Shown: piece after piece, positions 39,772-49,500 of the stretch | Numbering within the stretch: position 1 is the first letter of the stretch | How the letters are laid out: each line of letters opens with the position of its first letter | NCBI RefSeq assembly: GCF_027213645.1 | Contig: NZ_JAPWGL010000005.1 | Span: 300,892 to 364,891 of the forward strand | Reading direction: 5' to 3' | DNA from: Pedobacter rhodius | Lineage (GTDB): Bacteria > Bacteroidota > Bacteroidia > Sphingobacteriales > Sphingobacteriaceae | DNA: 64,000 nucleotides | Position numbers and translations under genes: made by a program | Notes under the pieces: model-generated | What the model was told of the DNA's origin: nothing | Databases searched by the model: none | What the model saw: only the letters and a program-made list of their open reading frames with translations

Positions 39772-40185
39772 ATGGAAATATTTCACCTGAATGAAGATAT
39801 AAAAGTAATGTACGTAACGGCAGCATCTTTTCCTGAAGGTATAGAAACTGCCCATAGGAAATTACATGATGTAGTTGCCTTTGATGAAAAACGAAGATAT
39901 TTTGGTCTGTCGAAACCTAATGGAAAATCAATTGTTTATAAAGCTGCCGCGGAAGAGTTAAATCCCGGAGAAGCACAAATTTTGGGTTTTGAAAGTTTTA
40001 CTATACAAAAAGGTGATTTTATTAGCGAATATATTTCTGATTTTATGTCAGATATTTCTTTAATTGGAAAAACATTCGAAAAGCTGTTGTCTGATTCCCA
40101 TATAGATCCAAATGGTTATTGTCTTGAAATGTACATCGATAACAAGGATGTTCGATGCATGGTACCATTGAAATCTTTCGAATAA
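39772..40185 (+). CDS. GyrI-like small-molecule-binding domain protein (tentative)
   Basis: The 137-residue cytoplasmic protein has the stand-alone look of a GyrI/AraC-effector-binding domain: an N-terminal VMYVTAASFPEGIETAHRKLHDVV strand-helix, a central KSIVYKAAAEELNPGEA, then GFESFTIQKGDFISEYI and a C-terminal LEMYIDNKDVRCMVPLK where these domains usually end. Such domains bind small ligands and may act alone. No DNA-binding part is present. The family call is by pattern and moderately sure; the ligand is unknown. It is a single gene. Confidence 0.6.
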   Translation: MEIFHLNEDIKVMYVTAASFPEGIETAHRKLHDVVAFDEKRRYFGLSKPNGKSIVYKAAAEELNPGEAQILGFESFTIQKGDFISEYISDFMSDISLIGKTFEKLLSDSHIDPNGYCLEMYIDNKDVRCMVPLKSFE

Positions 40186-40234
40186 AAAACTAACCAATTA
40201 GTTGTATTTTAATAAAATAGGAATCAAATATTAT

Positions 40235-40242
40235 TAACTTTG
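40235..40242 (+). promoter_or_regulatory. TAnnTTTG -7 element upstream of the DUF3887 hydrolase gene
   Basis: TAACTTTG is an exact match to the Bacteroidota -7 consensus, 36 bp before the ATG. No convincing -33 TTG is seen at the proper distance. Confidence 0.4.
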
Positions 40243-40278
40243 GTTTATTGAACTAAACAAAATAATATCAAATCATTC

Positions 40279-41598
40279 ATGAAGAAAAGTGTTCTAATAG
40301 TTTTTGCACTATTATTTTTTACAACCGCATCATTTTCACAAAACGTTATCAATCTTTTTAACGGCGCAAATAATTTTTTTAAACTTTTACAGGAAGAGAA
40401 ATATACCGAAGCTTATGGTTATTTCGATGAAACGGTTAAGGCTAAATTATCTGAAGAACAACTAAAAAAAGTTTGGACTGATGTTAATGCAAGTTTAGGA
40501 AAGGCAGAGGATTTAGAGGCAGTTCAAAGTAAAGTTCAGGGTGATTTTTTTGCCGTAACTGTAGAAGGAAAATTTCAGCGTGGTACACAGGATTTTATAT
40601 TGGGTTTTAATAAAGCACAAAAAATTGTCGGATTTTTCTTTGCACCAAAACCAACGGCAGCCAAATACCTGTCGCCTTCCTATGCCGATACAACTTTATA
40701 TTCAGAAAAAACGACTTATTTAACTTCTCCCGGTCACCAATTGGCCGCGATTATCACTACGCCTAAAAACAACAAAAACTTCCCTGTTGTGGTGTTTGTA
40801 CATGGCTCGGGCCCTTCTGATATGGATGAAACCGTGGGTCCGAACAAACCGTTTAAAGATTTAGCTGCCGGTTTAGCCGCGCAAGGTATTGGTTCTGTTC
40901 GATATGTAAAGAGAACCATGATTTATGCCCAGGAGTTTAGAAAAACATTTACAGTTAAGGAAGAAGTTCTAGATGATGCTGTTGCAGCTTTGGCCATGGC
41001 AAAAACGATTCCCGGAGCAGATGTAAAGAACATTTATTTATTCGGACATAGCCTGGGTGGAATGCTTGCGCCAAGAATTGCAAGCCAGGTTCCTGATTTG
41101 AGCGGTATAATTCTGGCCGCCGCCCCGGCAAGAAAATTAACGGATATGATTCTGGAGCAGAGTAAATATCTTTTTGACAAAGCCAACGATACTGCAAAAA
41201 CAGCCAAAGCCCAGTTTGATATGGCTATTGCCGAAATTGCTAAAAGCAATGTTACTCAACTCGGAAGCATGAAACCTGATTCGGTGATATTGGGCTTACC
41301 GGTATCTTATTGGATTGATATTAATAATTACGACCAGGTGGCTGCGGCAAAAAAACTGGTTAAACCACGCATTTTTGTTATTCAGGGTGGTAATGATTAC
41401 CAGGTATCTCAGAAAGACTTCGATTTATGGAAAGCCGGATTGGCAGGGAATTCAAATGCAGAATTTAAATTTTATCCGGAGCTGAATCATTTGTTAAGCC
41501 AACAGGTTGAAAAAGGTACGGGTACTCAATACCAGGCATTTTCGAGTGTTTCTGCTACTTTAATTAATGATATTGTCGCCTGGATCAAAATAAAATAA
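40279..41598 (+). CDS. Exported DUF3887 - alpha/beta hydrolase
   Basis: The 439-residue product has a signal peptide (cleavage near SFSQN, residue 21), a DUF3887 domain (about 25-125: FFKLLQEEKYTEAYGYFDETVKAKLSEEQLKKVW read in pieces) and an alpha/beta hydrolase domain with the oxyanion FVHGSGPSDMDE and the nucleophile elbow GHSLGG (about 259-264); GGNDYQVS and ELNHLL near the end hold the likely acid and catalytic histidine. A periplasmic esterase is the general reading; the substrate is unknown. It is a single gene with a strong terminator. Confidence 0.88.
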   Translation: MKKSVLIVFALLFFTTASFSQNVINLFNGANNFFKLLQEEKYTEAYGYFDETVKAKLSEEQLKKVWTDVNASLGKAEDLEAVQSKVQGDFFAVTVEGKFQRGTQDFILGFNKAQKIVGFFFAPKPTAAKYLSPSYADTTLYSEKTTYLTSPGHQLAAIITTPKNNKNFPVVVFVHGSGPSDMDETVGPNKPFKDLAAGLAAQGIGSVRYVKRTMIYAQEFRKTFTVKEEVLDDAVAALAMAKTIPGADVKNIYLFGHSLGGMLAPRIASQVPDLSGIILAAAPARKLTDMILEQSKYLFDKANDTAKTAKAQFDMAIAEIAKSNVTQLGSMKPDSVILGLPVSYWIDINNYDQVAAAKKLVKPRIFVIQGGNDYQVSQKDFDLWKAGLAGNSNAEFKFYPELNHLLSQQVEKGTGTQYQAFSSVSATLINDIVAWIKIK

Positions 41599-41615
41599 TT
41601 CAATTTTTAAATATG

Positions 41616-41652
41616 AAAAATAGCCCAAAGAAATTCAGGCTATTTTTTTTTG
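41616..41652 (+). terminator. Terminator after the DUF3887 hydrolase gene
   Basis: AAAAATAGCC (41616-41625) and GGCTATTTTT (41638-41647) form a perfect 10-bp stem with a 12-nt loop and a run of T continuing to 41651. Confidence 0.9.
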
Positions 41653-41702
41653 TGCTTAAATTCTGGATTTAATTTTCATTATATTTAATAAATTTCTCTT
41701 TA

Positions 41703-44321
41703 ATGATTACAACACATTCCGAACAGGAAAGATTTACCGCCCTTGTTGAGGCATCACCGATGCCTACGGCAATTTATAAGGGGAGGGAAATGATTATCAG
41801 CATTGCTAATAAAGCCATGCTCGATTTGTGGGGTAAAGATGGTTCTGTTATCGGGAAATCGCTTGCTGAAGCATTACCTGAACTCGACGGACAACCATTT
41901 CATGCTATTTTAGCAAATGTTTTTGATACCGGAGAAAGTTATTACGCAAAGGAGTCAAGGGCCGACTTGGTTGTGGATGGTAAGCTTCAAACATTTTATT
42001 TTACATTTACCTACAAACCTTTAAAAGATAGCGACGGTTACACATATGCCATAATAAATACTGCTGCTCATCTGACTGAGCTGGTTTCTGCCAGGAAAGA
42101 AATCGCCGAAACACAAGAGCGGTTAAGCTTTGCATTGCAATCTGCAGGAATTGGAACCTGGGATTTAGATCCTATTCATAATAAAGTTAACTGGGATAAC
42201 CGCTGTCGCGAACTTTTTGGTTTTCCCGTTGATGGAGAAATTCATTATAAAGATGTACTCGATTGTATCCATCCTGATGATCAAAATATGGTCAATGCAG
42301 CAGTTATAGACGCTATTGATCCAAAAAATGAAGGGAATTATGATATCAGGTACAGGATAATAATTAAACAAAACAATCAAATAAGATGGGTTCATTGTAA
42401 AGGTAAAGCCTACTTTAATGCTGAAAACAAAGCTTACCGCTTTGCAGGTATTGCCCAGGATATTACGGGTGAAGTTATCGGCCGGCAGCGGGAGCAACAA
42501 TTAATGAGTTTGGTTAGCCATAATGCCGATCACATGTCGATTGCCGACATGGAAGGGAATTTGATTTATATGAATGCCGCATCTCGAAATTTGCTTGGAG
42601 TAGGCTTAGAAGCTGATGTTACCACATTCAGCGCACACGATTTTTACACACCCGAAGAACTCGACCGTGTTCAGCATCACATCATAAAAGAGATAAAAGA
42701 TGAAACAGGCTGGCAGGGTACAATCAATCTTCAAAATTTTACCACGAAAGAAATTATTCCGTGTAACGTTAATTATATACTTATAAAGGATCCTGAAACC
42801 GGGGAGATTATTGGAAGAGGTGCCACAGCACGGGATTTACGACCAGAAATAAGGGCCAAAGCAGAATTACAACGTTTGGCAACTATTGTCGATAGCAGTG
42901 AAGATTTTTGTAACTACTGCGATATTGAAGGTAATACATTTTACATCAATCCTTCAGGTATAAAACTGATTGGAATAGCTGAAGAAAATATCGGAAAAAG
43001 TAATCTGTTTGATTACCATAGCGAAGCGACCAACAAGTTAATCAAAAATGAAATTCTTCCGGTATTGTTCAATTTTGGAAAGTGGTCGGGAGCGTTAGAA
43101 TTACGCCATCAAAAAACAGGGGAAATTATTCCGATTCATAAACAGCTTTACATGATAAGGGAAGAAATAACCAATACGCCTGTAGGTATTGCTGGTATTG
43201 CCCGTGATTTACGTCCGGAACTTAATGTTCGTAAAACCCTTAACGATAAAAATGAAGCTTTGCAGAGTGTTGTAAACGAATTGAACTTTTTAGCGGATAC
43301 AGTTCCATCTATCGTTTGGACGAGCAAGCCCGACGGGAATTTGGATTACATTAATCAGCGTTGGTACGACCAGAGTGGAAGATCAAAGCATGAGGTTATT
43401 TCAGAAAGCTGGGCGGAAGCTGTACACCCCGAAGACAAATTGCACGCCTTTGCTGCCTGGGCGAAATCATTAAAAACGGGAGATTCTTACGAAACTGAAT
43501 TTAGGATGAAGGATAGAAATGGTAACTATCGATGGTTTCTTGTAAGAGCTTTACCTTTAAAAGATGCTGAAGGTAAAATCGTGAAATGGTATGGAACAAA
43601 TACGGATGTTCAGCATCAAAAGGAACTGGAGCGGCAGAAAGATAATTTTTTGGGTATTGCAAGTCACGAATTAAAAACGCCTGTAACCAGCCTGAAAGCT
43701 TATGCCCAGGTTTTAGAATCCATGTTTAAACGCTCCGGCGATTTAAAGAATGCAGACTTTTTATCAAGAATGAATAAGCAGGTAGATAGATTAACCAATC
43801 TTATCGGCGATTTACTTGATGTAACTAAAATAAATGGGGGGCGTTTACAATTTAATCACTCAACCTTCGGCTTTAATGAAATGGTTGAAGAGGTTGTTGA
43901 AGATGTACAAAGAACTTCATCTAAGCAAATTATAAAGAAAAATCTAAACTTTAAACGCGAAGTTTTTGGCGATAGAGAACGGATTTGTCAGGTGTTAACT
44001 AATTTATTAACCAATGCATTGAAGTATTCGCCTGACGCCAGTGAAATTGTCATTTACACAGAAGACCATGAAAATAATGTTCAGGTTTGTGTTCAGGATT
44101 ATGGTATCGGTATAAGCGGGGAAAAGAAGGACCGTGTTTTTGAACAATTTTACCGGGTAAGCGGAAATAAGCAGCATACTTTTCCAGGGCTTGGTTTAGG
44201 CTTATACATTTCTTCAGAAATTGTAAAAAGACTTAATGGTAAAATTTGGGTAAACTCGGTTGAGGATAAGGGTTCTACATTCTGTTTTTCCATACCCATA
44301 AGGCAAGAAACGGCATTATAA
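41703..44321 (+). CDS. Multi-PAS sensor histidine kinase, soluble
   Basis: The 872-residue protein has no signal peptide or membrane segment. Five PAS-like domains can be read: about 5-130, 138-265 (RLSFALQSAGIGTWDLDP), 275-385 (SLVSHNADHMSIADMEGNLIYMN), 395-510 (IVDSSEDFCNYCDIEGNTFYIN) and 525-640 (ADTVPSIVWTSKPDGNLDYIN). Then follow the dimerisation/phosphoacceptor helix with SHELKTP (near 655) and the ATPase core (LTNLLTNALKYS N-box, DYGIGI, GLGLGLYIS). There is no receiver domain and no response regulator beside it, so its partner is elsewhere. The signal may be cytoplasmic redox or ligand state. The YihY gene follows 65 bp later. Confidence 0.92.
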   Translation: MITTHSEQERFTALVEASPMPTAIYKGREMIISIANKAMLDLWGKDGSVIGKSLAEALPELDGQPFHAILANVFDTGESYYAKESRADLVVDGKLQTFYFTFTYKPLKDSDGYTYAIINTAAHLTELVSARKEIAETQERLSFALQSAGIGTWDLDPIHNKVNWDNRCRELFGFPVDGEIHYKDVLDCIHPDDQNMVNAAVIDAIDPKNEGNYDIRYRIIIKQNNQIRWVHCKGKAYFNAENKAYRFAGIAQDITGEVIGRQREQQLMSLVSHNADHMSIADMEGNLIYMNAASRNLLGVGLEADVTTFSAHDFYTPEELDRVQHHIIKEIKDETGWQGTINLQNFTTKEIIPCNVNYILIKDPETGEIIGRGATARDLRPEIRAKAELQRLATIVDSSEDFCNYCDIEGNTFYINPSGIKLIGIAEENIGKSNLFDYHSEATNKLIKNEILPVLFNFGKWSGALELRHQKTGEIIPIHKQLYMIREEITNTPVGIAGIARDLRPELNVRKTLNDKNEALQSVVNELNFLADTVPSIVWTSKPDGNLDYINQRWYDQSGRSKHEVISESWAEAVHPEDKLHAFAAWAKSLKTGDSYETEFRMKDRNGNYRWFLVRALPLKDAEGKIVKWYGTNTDVQHQKELERQKDNFLGIASHELKTPVTSLKAYAQVLESMFKRSGDLKNADFLSRMNKQVDRLTNLIGDLLDVTKINGGRLQFNHSTFGFNEMVEEVVEDVQRTSSKQIIKKNLNFKREVFGDRERICQVLTNLLTNALKYSPDASEIVIYTEDHENNVQVCVQDYGIGISGEKKDRVFEQFYRVSGNKQHTFPGLGLGLYISSEIVKRLNGKIWVNSVEDKGSTFCFSIPIRQETAL

Positions 44322-44386
44322 ATATATTCTTTCAAACAAAACCGTAAAACCTTCGGTTCTTAATAAAGCACTAGATCCGGAGCATT

Positions 44387-45355
44387 ATGAATAAGAAGAA
44401 GATATCGGTTAAAGGAATTTGGGAAGTTCTAAAAGCATCGTTTACAGGTTTTAATGATCATAAGGTTACCAAGCTAAGTGGTTCCCTGGCCTATTATACA
44501 ATTTTTTCGATGGCGCCTTTGTTGGTTATCGTCATCTCACTTTGTGGTATTTTTCTAAAACGGGAGGCAGCCGAAGGGCAGGTTTATGGTCAGCTTGCAG
44601 GCTTTTTAGGAAAAGATACTGCATTACAATTACAACAAATTATTAAAAGTGCTTACCTGAACGGGAAAAGTACGGTAGCTTTTATAATTGGTCTGATAAC
44701 GCTTCTTATCGGCGCCACAACCATATTCGGCGATATTCAGGATTCTATTAATACCATATGGGGTTTAAAGCCAAAACCAAAAAGAGGCTGGTTAAAAATG
44801 CTGCAAAACAGGTTCCTTTCTTTTTCGGTCATTATAAGCCTGGGTTTCGTTTTAATGGTTTCTTTGGTTATCAATACCGTGGTAGATGCTTTTAGCAAAA
44901 GATTGGAAGCCCGGTTTGAAGAGGTTTCAGTTGTTGTTTTCTATGTATTGAATATGGCGATTACACTGGTGGTAATTTCTTTAATGTTTGCTGTTATTTT
45001 TAAAGTTCTACCCGATGCCATAATTAAGTGGAGGGATGTGATCCTGGGGGCCGTTGTTACTGGAATTCTGTTTATGATAGGTAAGTTCGGAATATCGTTT
45101 TACATTGGATCGAGCAATGTGGGCAGTACCTATGGTGCGGCGGGTTCATTGGTTATCTTATTACTCTGGGCCTATTATTCTTCTATTATTTTATATTTCG
45201 GAGCTGAATTTACCAAAGCTTATGCCGTTGCATATGGTTCAGAAATTCATCCCGCCCATTATGCGGTTACCACAAGAGAAATTGAAATAGAAACAGAGGG
45301 GAATTCCATTCAGGATAACCACAAGGAATTGCAAAAGCAGGTTCCTGATAAATAA
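44387..45355 (+). CDS. YihY/BrkB family inner-membrane protein
   Basis: The 322-residue integral membrane protein has the family start (FNDHKVTKLSGSLAYYTIFSMAPLLVIVIS, about 22-52), a soluble stretch with QDSINTIWGLKPKPKRGW, and further hydrophobic segments near 100-118, 145-170, 185-205, 220-240 and 250-280 (GSSNVGSTYGAAGSLVILLLWAYYSSIILYFGAEFTKAYA in pieces), so about six membrane helices. It was once thought to be RNase BN, which is now rejected; a transport role has been suggested. A polar C-terminal tail of about 40 residues follows. It may be read with the PAS kinase upstream. Confidence 0.93.
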   Translation: MNKKKISVKGIWEVLKASFTGFNDHKVTKLSGSLAYYTIFSMAPLLVIVISLCGIFLKREAAEGQVYGQLAGFLGKDTALQLQQIIKSAYLNGKSTVAFIIGLITLLIGATTIFGDIQDSINTIWGLKPKPKRGWLKMLQNRFLSFSVIISLGFVLMVSLVINTVVDAFSKRLEARFEEVSVVVFYVLNMAITLVVISLMFAVIFKVLPDAIIKWRDVILGAVVTGILFMIGKFGISFYIGSSNVGSTYGAAGSLVILLLWAYYSSIILYFGAEFTKAYAVAYGSEIHPAHYAVTTREIEIETEGNSIQDNHKELQKQVPDK

Positions 45356-45371
45356 TTTTTTTATTCTACAA

Positions 45372-45790
45372 GTCTCATTCTCGCGCCTGCCTTTCGCAGG
45401 CGGGAATCTTAAAGCTTAAGCCCCACCCCAGCCCTCCCCGGAAGAGAGGAGACGACTTTCTGCGGTTAGTTTCATGAGGCAATAGCAAAGCTTTATTCAA
45501 AATTTAGTAAATTCTAATTTTTTCCTTAGATAAGTTTAAATAACAATGCTTCTGGGTTTCTTCGAGACTTGTTCGGGAAACGTTGCTGAAAGTGGGGTTT
45601 AAAGGGTGATTTCCCGAAGAAGACTCGAACAAGACTCGAACAAAGGGTAAACCTTTTCTATAACTTTTCATCCTGGCGAAGGCGGGATTCTTAAAGCATA
45701 TGGTCCAGGAACCACTATCCGCCCGCCGGCATTTTCTCATAAAATATATCTCCAATAAGTCTTCATTCTTGCGAAGGCGGGAATCTCAAT
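45372..45790. repeat. Three copies of a REP-like word plus an imperfect palindrome
   Basis: The 468-bp gap between yihY and yjbQ carries TCATTCTCGC...GCGGGAATCTTAAAGC (45373-45415, with inner hairpin CGCCTGC/GCAGGCG at 45384-45402), TCATCCTGGCGAAGGCGGGA (45668-45687 and on to TTAAAGC) and TTCATTCTTGCGAAGGCGGG (45762-45781). Between them TTCGAGACTTGTTCGGGAAA (45560-45579) is imperfectly inverted near 45610-45640, where GACTCGAACAA is repeated in tandem. No gene is seen. Confidence 0.7.
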
Positions 45791-45823
45791 ATACGTAAGT
45801 AAAATAAAATCCTTTAGTTACTG

Positions 45824-46246
45824 CTATTCACCCCAGGCAGTCACGATAATTTTTCTTGGTCCGCCATGATTCCGATGCTCGCATAAGTAAATACCCTGCC
45901 AGGTACCCAGGGCCAATCGCCCGTTTCTCACCGGAACGGTTACTGAATTGCCAAGTATTGCCGCCTTCAGGTGCGCGGGCATGTCATCCGAACCTTCATA
46001 ATCATGTTTATAATCCGGATCATTTTCCGGTACTGATTTATTGAAATACATTTCGAAATCCATTCTGACGGTTGGATCGGCATTTTCATTTATGGTTAAC
46101 GAAGCTGAGGTGTGCTGAATAAAAACCTGACAGATGCCAATTTGTATCGTTTTAAGTTCAGGAAAAGCATTAACAATTTCTTCGGTTATCAAATGAAAGC
46201 CTCTTTTTCTTTCTCTTATTGTAAATGCTTGTTGAAATATTTTCAT
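45824..46246 (-). CDS. YjbQ/UPF0047 family protein
   Basis: The 140-residue cytoplasmic protein matches YjbQ: a start of FTIRERKRGFHLITEEI, the conserved VFIQHTSASLTINENADPTVRMDFE core with His and Glu/Asp candidates for metal binding, and a C-terminal GTWQGIYLCEHRNHGGPRKIIVT. Some family members show weak thiamine-phosphate synthase activity, hence the database name; the true role is not settled. It is a single gene on the minus strand. The 260-bp gap upstream holds a TTCGACTACGCTCAG-type repeat near 46440. Confidence 0.93.
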   Translation of the reverse strand: MKIFQQAFTIRERKRGFHLITEEIVNAFPELKTIQIGICQVFIQHTSASLTINENADPTVRMDFEMYFNKSVPENDPDYKHDYEGSDDMPAHLKAAILGNSVTVPVRNGRLALGTWQGIYLCEHRNHGGPRKIIVTAWGE

Positions 46247-46506
46247 GTTATTTTTTTGCTACTCAGGAAAATGAATACATTAGGGATTTAAATTTACCCT
46301 TAAAGATTAACACATTACAATAAAAAGATTTGCAAATATTTTTAGAAACCTGCGGACACCTGGTTAAGTAATGTCATCTTGTGGATGGTCGAAGGAATAT
46401 TCAAGTTCCAGCTAATTTTTGTTTTTTAAGAGGGTGGCTTCGACTACGCTCAGCCGGCAAAGATTAAATAACGAATGAAGTCGAAATAGCTTTTTCCGAA
46501 AAATAA

Positions 46507-49500
46507 TTATTCCATCTTTTCCTGCATGTATTCGCTTGGGCTTTTTCCGAATGCTTTTTTAAATTCCAGGCTAAAATACTTTCTATCGTTAAAACCAACA
46601 GCATACGCGATTTCAGCAATATTTCCCTGTTGCGATTTAAGTAATTGTGCTGCTTTTTTTAACCGGATTGATTTAATAAAATCATTAACTGAAAGATCGG
46701 TGAGTGCTCTGATTTTTTTATACAAAACCGGCTGACTCATGCCGATTGCTGAGGCAAGTTTCGGCACATCAAAATCAGGGTCAGCAATATGCTCTTCAAT
46801 AAGGTTCATAATTTTATTGAGGAAATTTTGCTCGGTGGTATTAATAATTAAATTTCTCGGCTCGAGTGTAACCACCTGCCCGAATTTTTGCCTGATGGTT
46901 TCCCTTGCCTGAAGCAGGTTATGAATGTTTAAGGCTAAAATTTTTAAATTAAATGGCTTCATCACATAAGCATCGGCACCATGTTCGAATCCATTTAGCT
47001 GATGGATGTAAGCCGATCGTGCGGTTAAAAGTACAACCGGAATATGGCTTGTCCGTTCATCTGTTTTTAATTTTCGGCATAATTCTAATCCATCCATGTT
47101 TGGCATCATCACATCACTTAAAATTAAATCGGGGATTAACGCTGTAGCCGTTTCCCATCCAATTAAACCATCTTCACTTTCGTAAATGTTGTAGGTGTTT
47201 TCAAGGGCTTCTTTAATAAAATTTCTAACCTCGATATTATCTTCAACAAGTAAAATACTGTATTTTTTTTCTTTTGAAATCGTTATTTCCGGAGCTGTAT
47301 CAACAATAGCAGCTGTCTGATTGATGGTATAATTTTTTACATCATCATAATAGATATAATCTTCTACCAGTTCTTTAGTTTTGAAATGTGTTTTGCCTTT
47401 TTTTAAGCTAACCTTGAAACAGGTATAACCATTTTTAAATGCTGTTTCAGCTTCACTTTGTAGCTTTATGGTGCCATGATGTAATTCTGTAATGCTTTTC
47501 GATAAGGACAAACCCAAACCGGTTCCAATGTTTACACCTGGATTTGCTTGATAAAAGTTGTTGAAAAGATTGCTTTGCTTATCAGATGGAATTCCTTTCC
47601 CATTATCACATATCCGAATCTCAACAGTATTCTTATCCTGCTGAATTTTTAAACTTACGTTGCCTCCGTTATGTGTAAATTTAAAAGCATTGGATAGCAG
47701 ATTGAACAATACTTTTTCGAGCTGAACCTTATCAAAATAAAGCATTATTTCATCACCATCTGATTCGAAAGTATAAGCAATGTTGTTTGATATTGCCATG
47801 TTTTGAAAGGCAAGGAAAATTTCTTTACAAAATTTTACAATATTACCGGGACTAACCTGCAAAGTCATCTTGCCGCTTTCTGCTTTTCTGAAATCAAGTA
47901 ATTCGGTAACCAGGTTCATTAACCGGTCGGCATTGGTTTTTATGGGTTGCAAATCTCTGTTTAACGAAGGGTTATCTTTTGCATTATCAATCATTTTTTC
48001 CAGCGGCCCAATAATCAAGGTTAGAGGTGTACGGATTTCGTGCGAAATGTTAGTAAAGAATTCCAGTTTATGCTCGTTTATTTCCTGCTCTTTTGTAAGC
48101 ACTGCCCTGATTAACAAATACCGCACAAATACAAAAAGGATAGCGGCTATGATACATAAGTATATTAAATAGGCCCACCAGGTTTTATAGAAAGGCGGGA
48201 GGACTTTAATTTTAAGTTGCGTTACTTCTGTTGTCCACAGGCCATCATTATTACTGCCTTTAACCAAGAGCGTGTAATTGCCGGGTGATAAGTTGGTGTA
48301 ATTTGCTGATGGAATGTTTACATAATTCCAGTTTTTTTCAAAACCGACTAATTTATAGGCATACAGGTTTTTATCGGGTTTTATGAAATTAAGAACGGTG
48401 AAGTCGATGGCAAAAACATTATCACTGGATTTAAATGTAACTGATTTAGTTACGCTGATGTTACTGTCTAAAACACCTTCATCACGATTTAAATTAACGG
48501 TTTTATTAAAAATTTTTAAACCGGTAAATAATGCTTTCGGGATATTTTTATTTTGTTTTATATGATCGGGAAAGAAACTGATCATGCCGCTCAAACTACC
48601 AAAGAAAAATTCGCCTTTACTGTCTTTAAGTAATGATTTGTAATTAAATTCATTACCCGGCAAACCATCTTTAATGTTATATACATTGAACGATTTTTTT
48701 TCGGGATTGTATTTGCAAAGTCCGTTATCTGTACTAATCCATAGGTTATTTTCATTATCTTCCAAAACACCAATAATGTTATTACTTGGTAAGCCATCGG
48801 TTTCCGAAATTTTATGGTAACGGTGTCTTCTTACATCTAACTTAAATAAGCCATTGCGGAAAGTGCCTAACCAGAAAAAGCCTTTTTTATCTTCCGTTAT
48901 GCAACTAATACTGTTGTAAGGCAATATTAGTTTACCGCCAGCCAGGCGTGGCTTAAAATTAATTTCTTTTGCTTTTAGTTGATACAAACCGGCATTGGTT
49001 GCAACCCATATGGTATGCATCGCATCTTCATAAATAAAAAATACGGCATCGTGTAAACCGTTAATTCTGTTGCGGATAAATTTTCCGGTTTCGGGATTAA
49101 AACTGTTTAACCCATTATTGGTACCTACCCAGAAACGGCCTTTACTATCTTCAAAAATTGAAGTGATTTCATCATTACTTATTGATGAAGTATCGTCTTT
49201 TTTACTGGTAAACCTGTTGAAACTATTGGTTTGAGGATTGAAAAGATTCAGTCCACCGAGGTGTGTACCCACCCAGATTCTGTTCTTTTTATCTTTTATA
49301 ATCGCTTTCACCAGATTTGAACTTAAACTTTTAGGGTTGTTCGGGCTATAACGGTAATTTGTATAGGTATTGGTTTTGCGGTTTAAATAATTCAGTCCCT
49401 CGCCTTCTGTTCCAATCCACAGATTGTGCTTATCATCTTCCATTATCGAACTAACCACATTGCTGCTTAAGCCGTTTTTCGAACTGCTGTATATTTTAAA

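Noticed and set aside
45504..45755. 83-codon minus-strand frame between yihY and yjbQ
   Set aside because: It reads through REP-like repeats and a tandem GACTCGAACAA duplication; no credible start or domain.
37280..45790. CRISPR array in the repeat-rich gaps
   Set aside because: Repeats are palindromic and irregularly spaced, with no constant spacer length and no cas gene.
47870..48172. 100-codon plus-strand frame inside the HTCS
   Set aside because: Antisense to the conserved histidine kinase core; a shadow frame.
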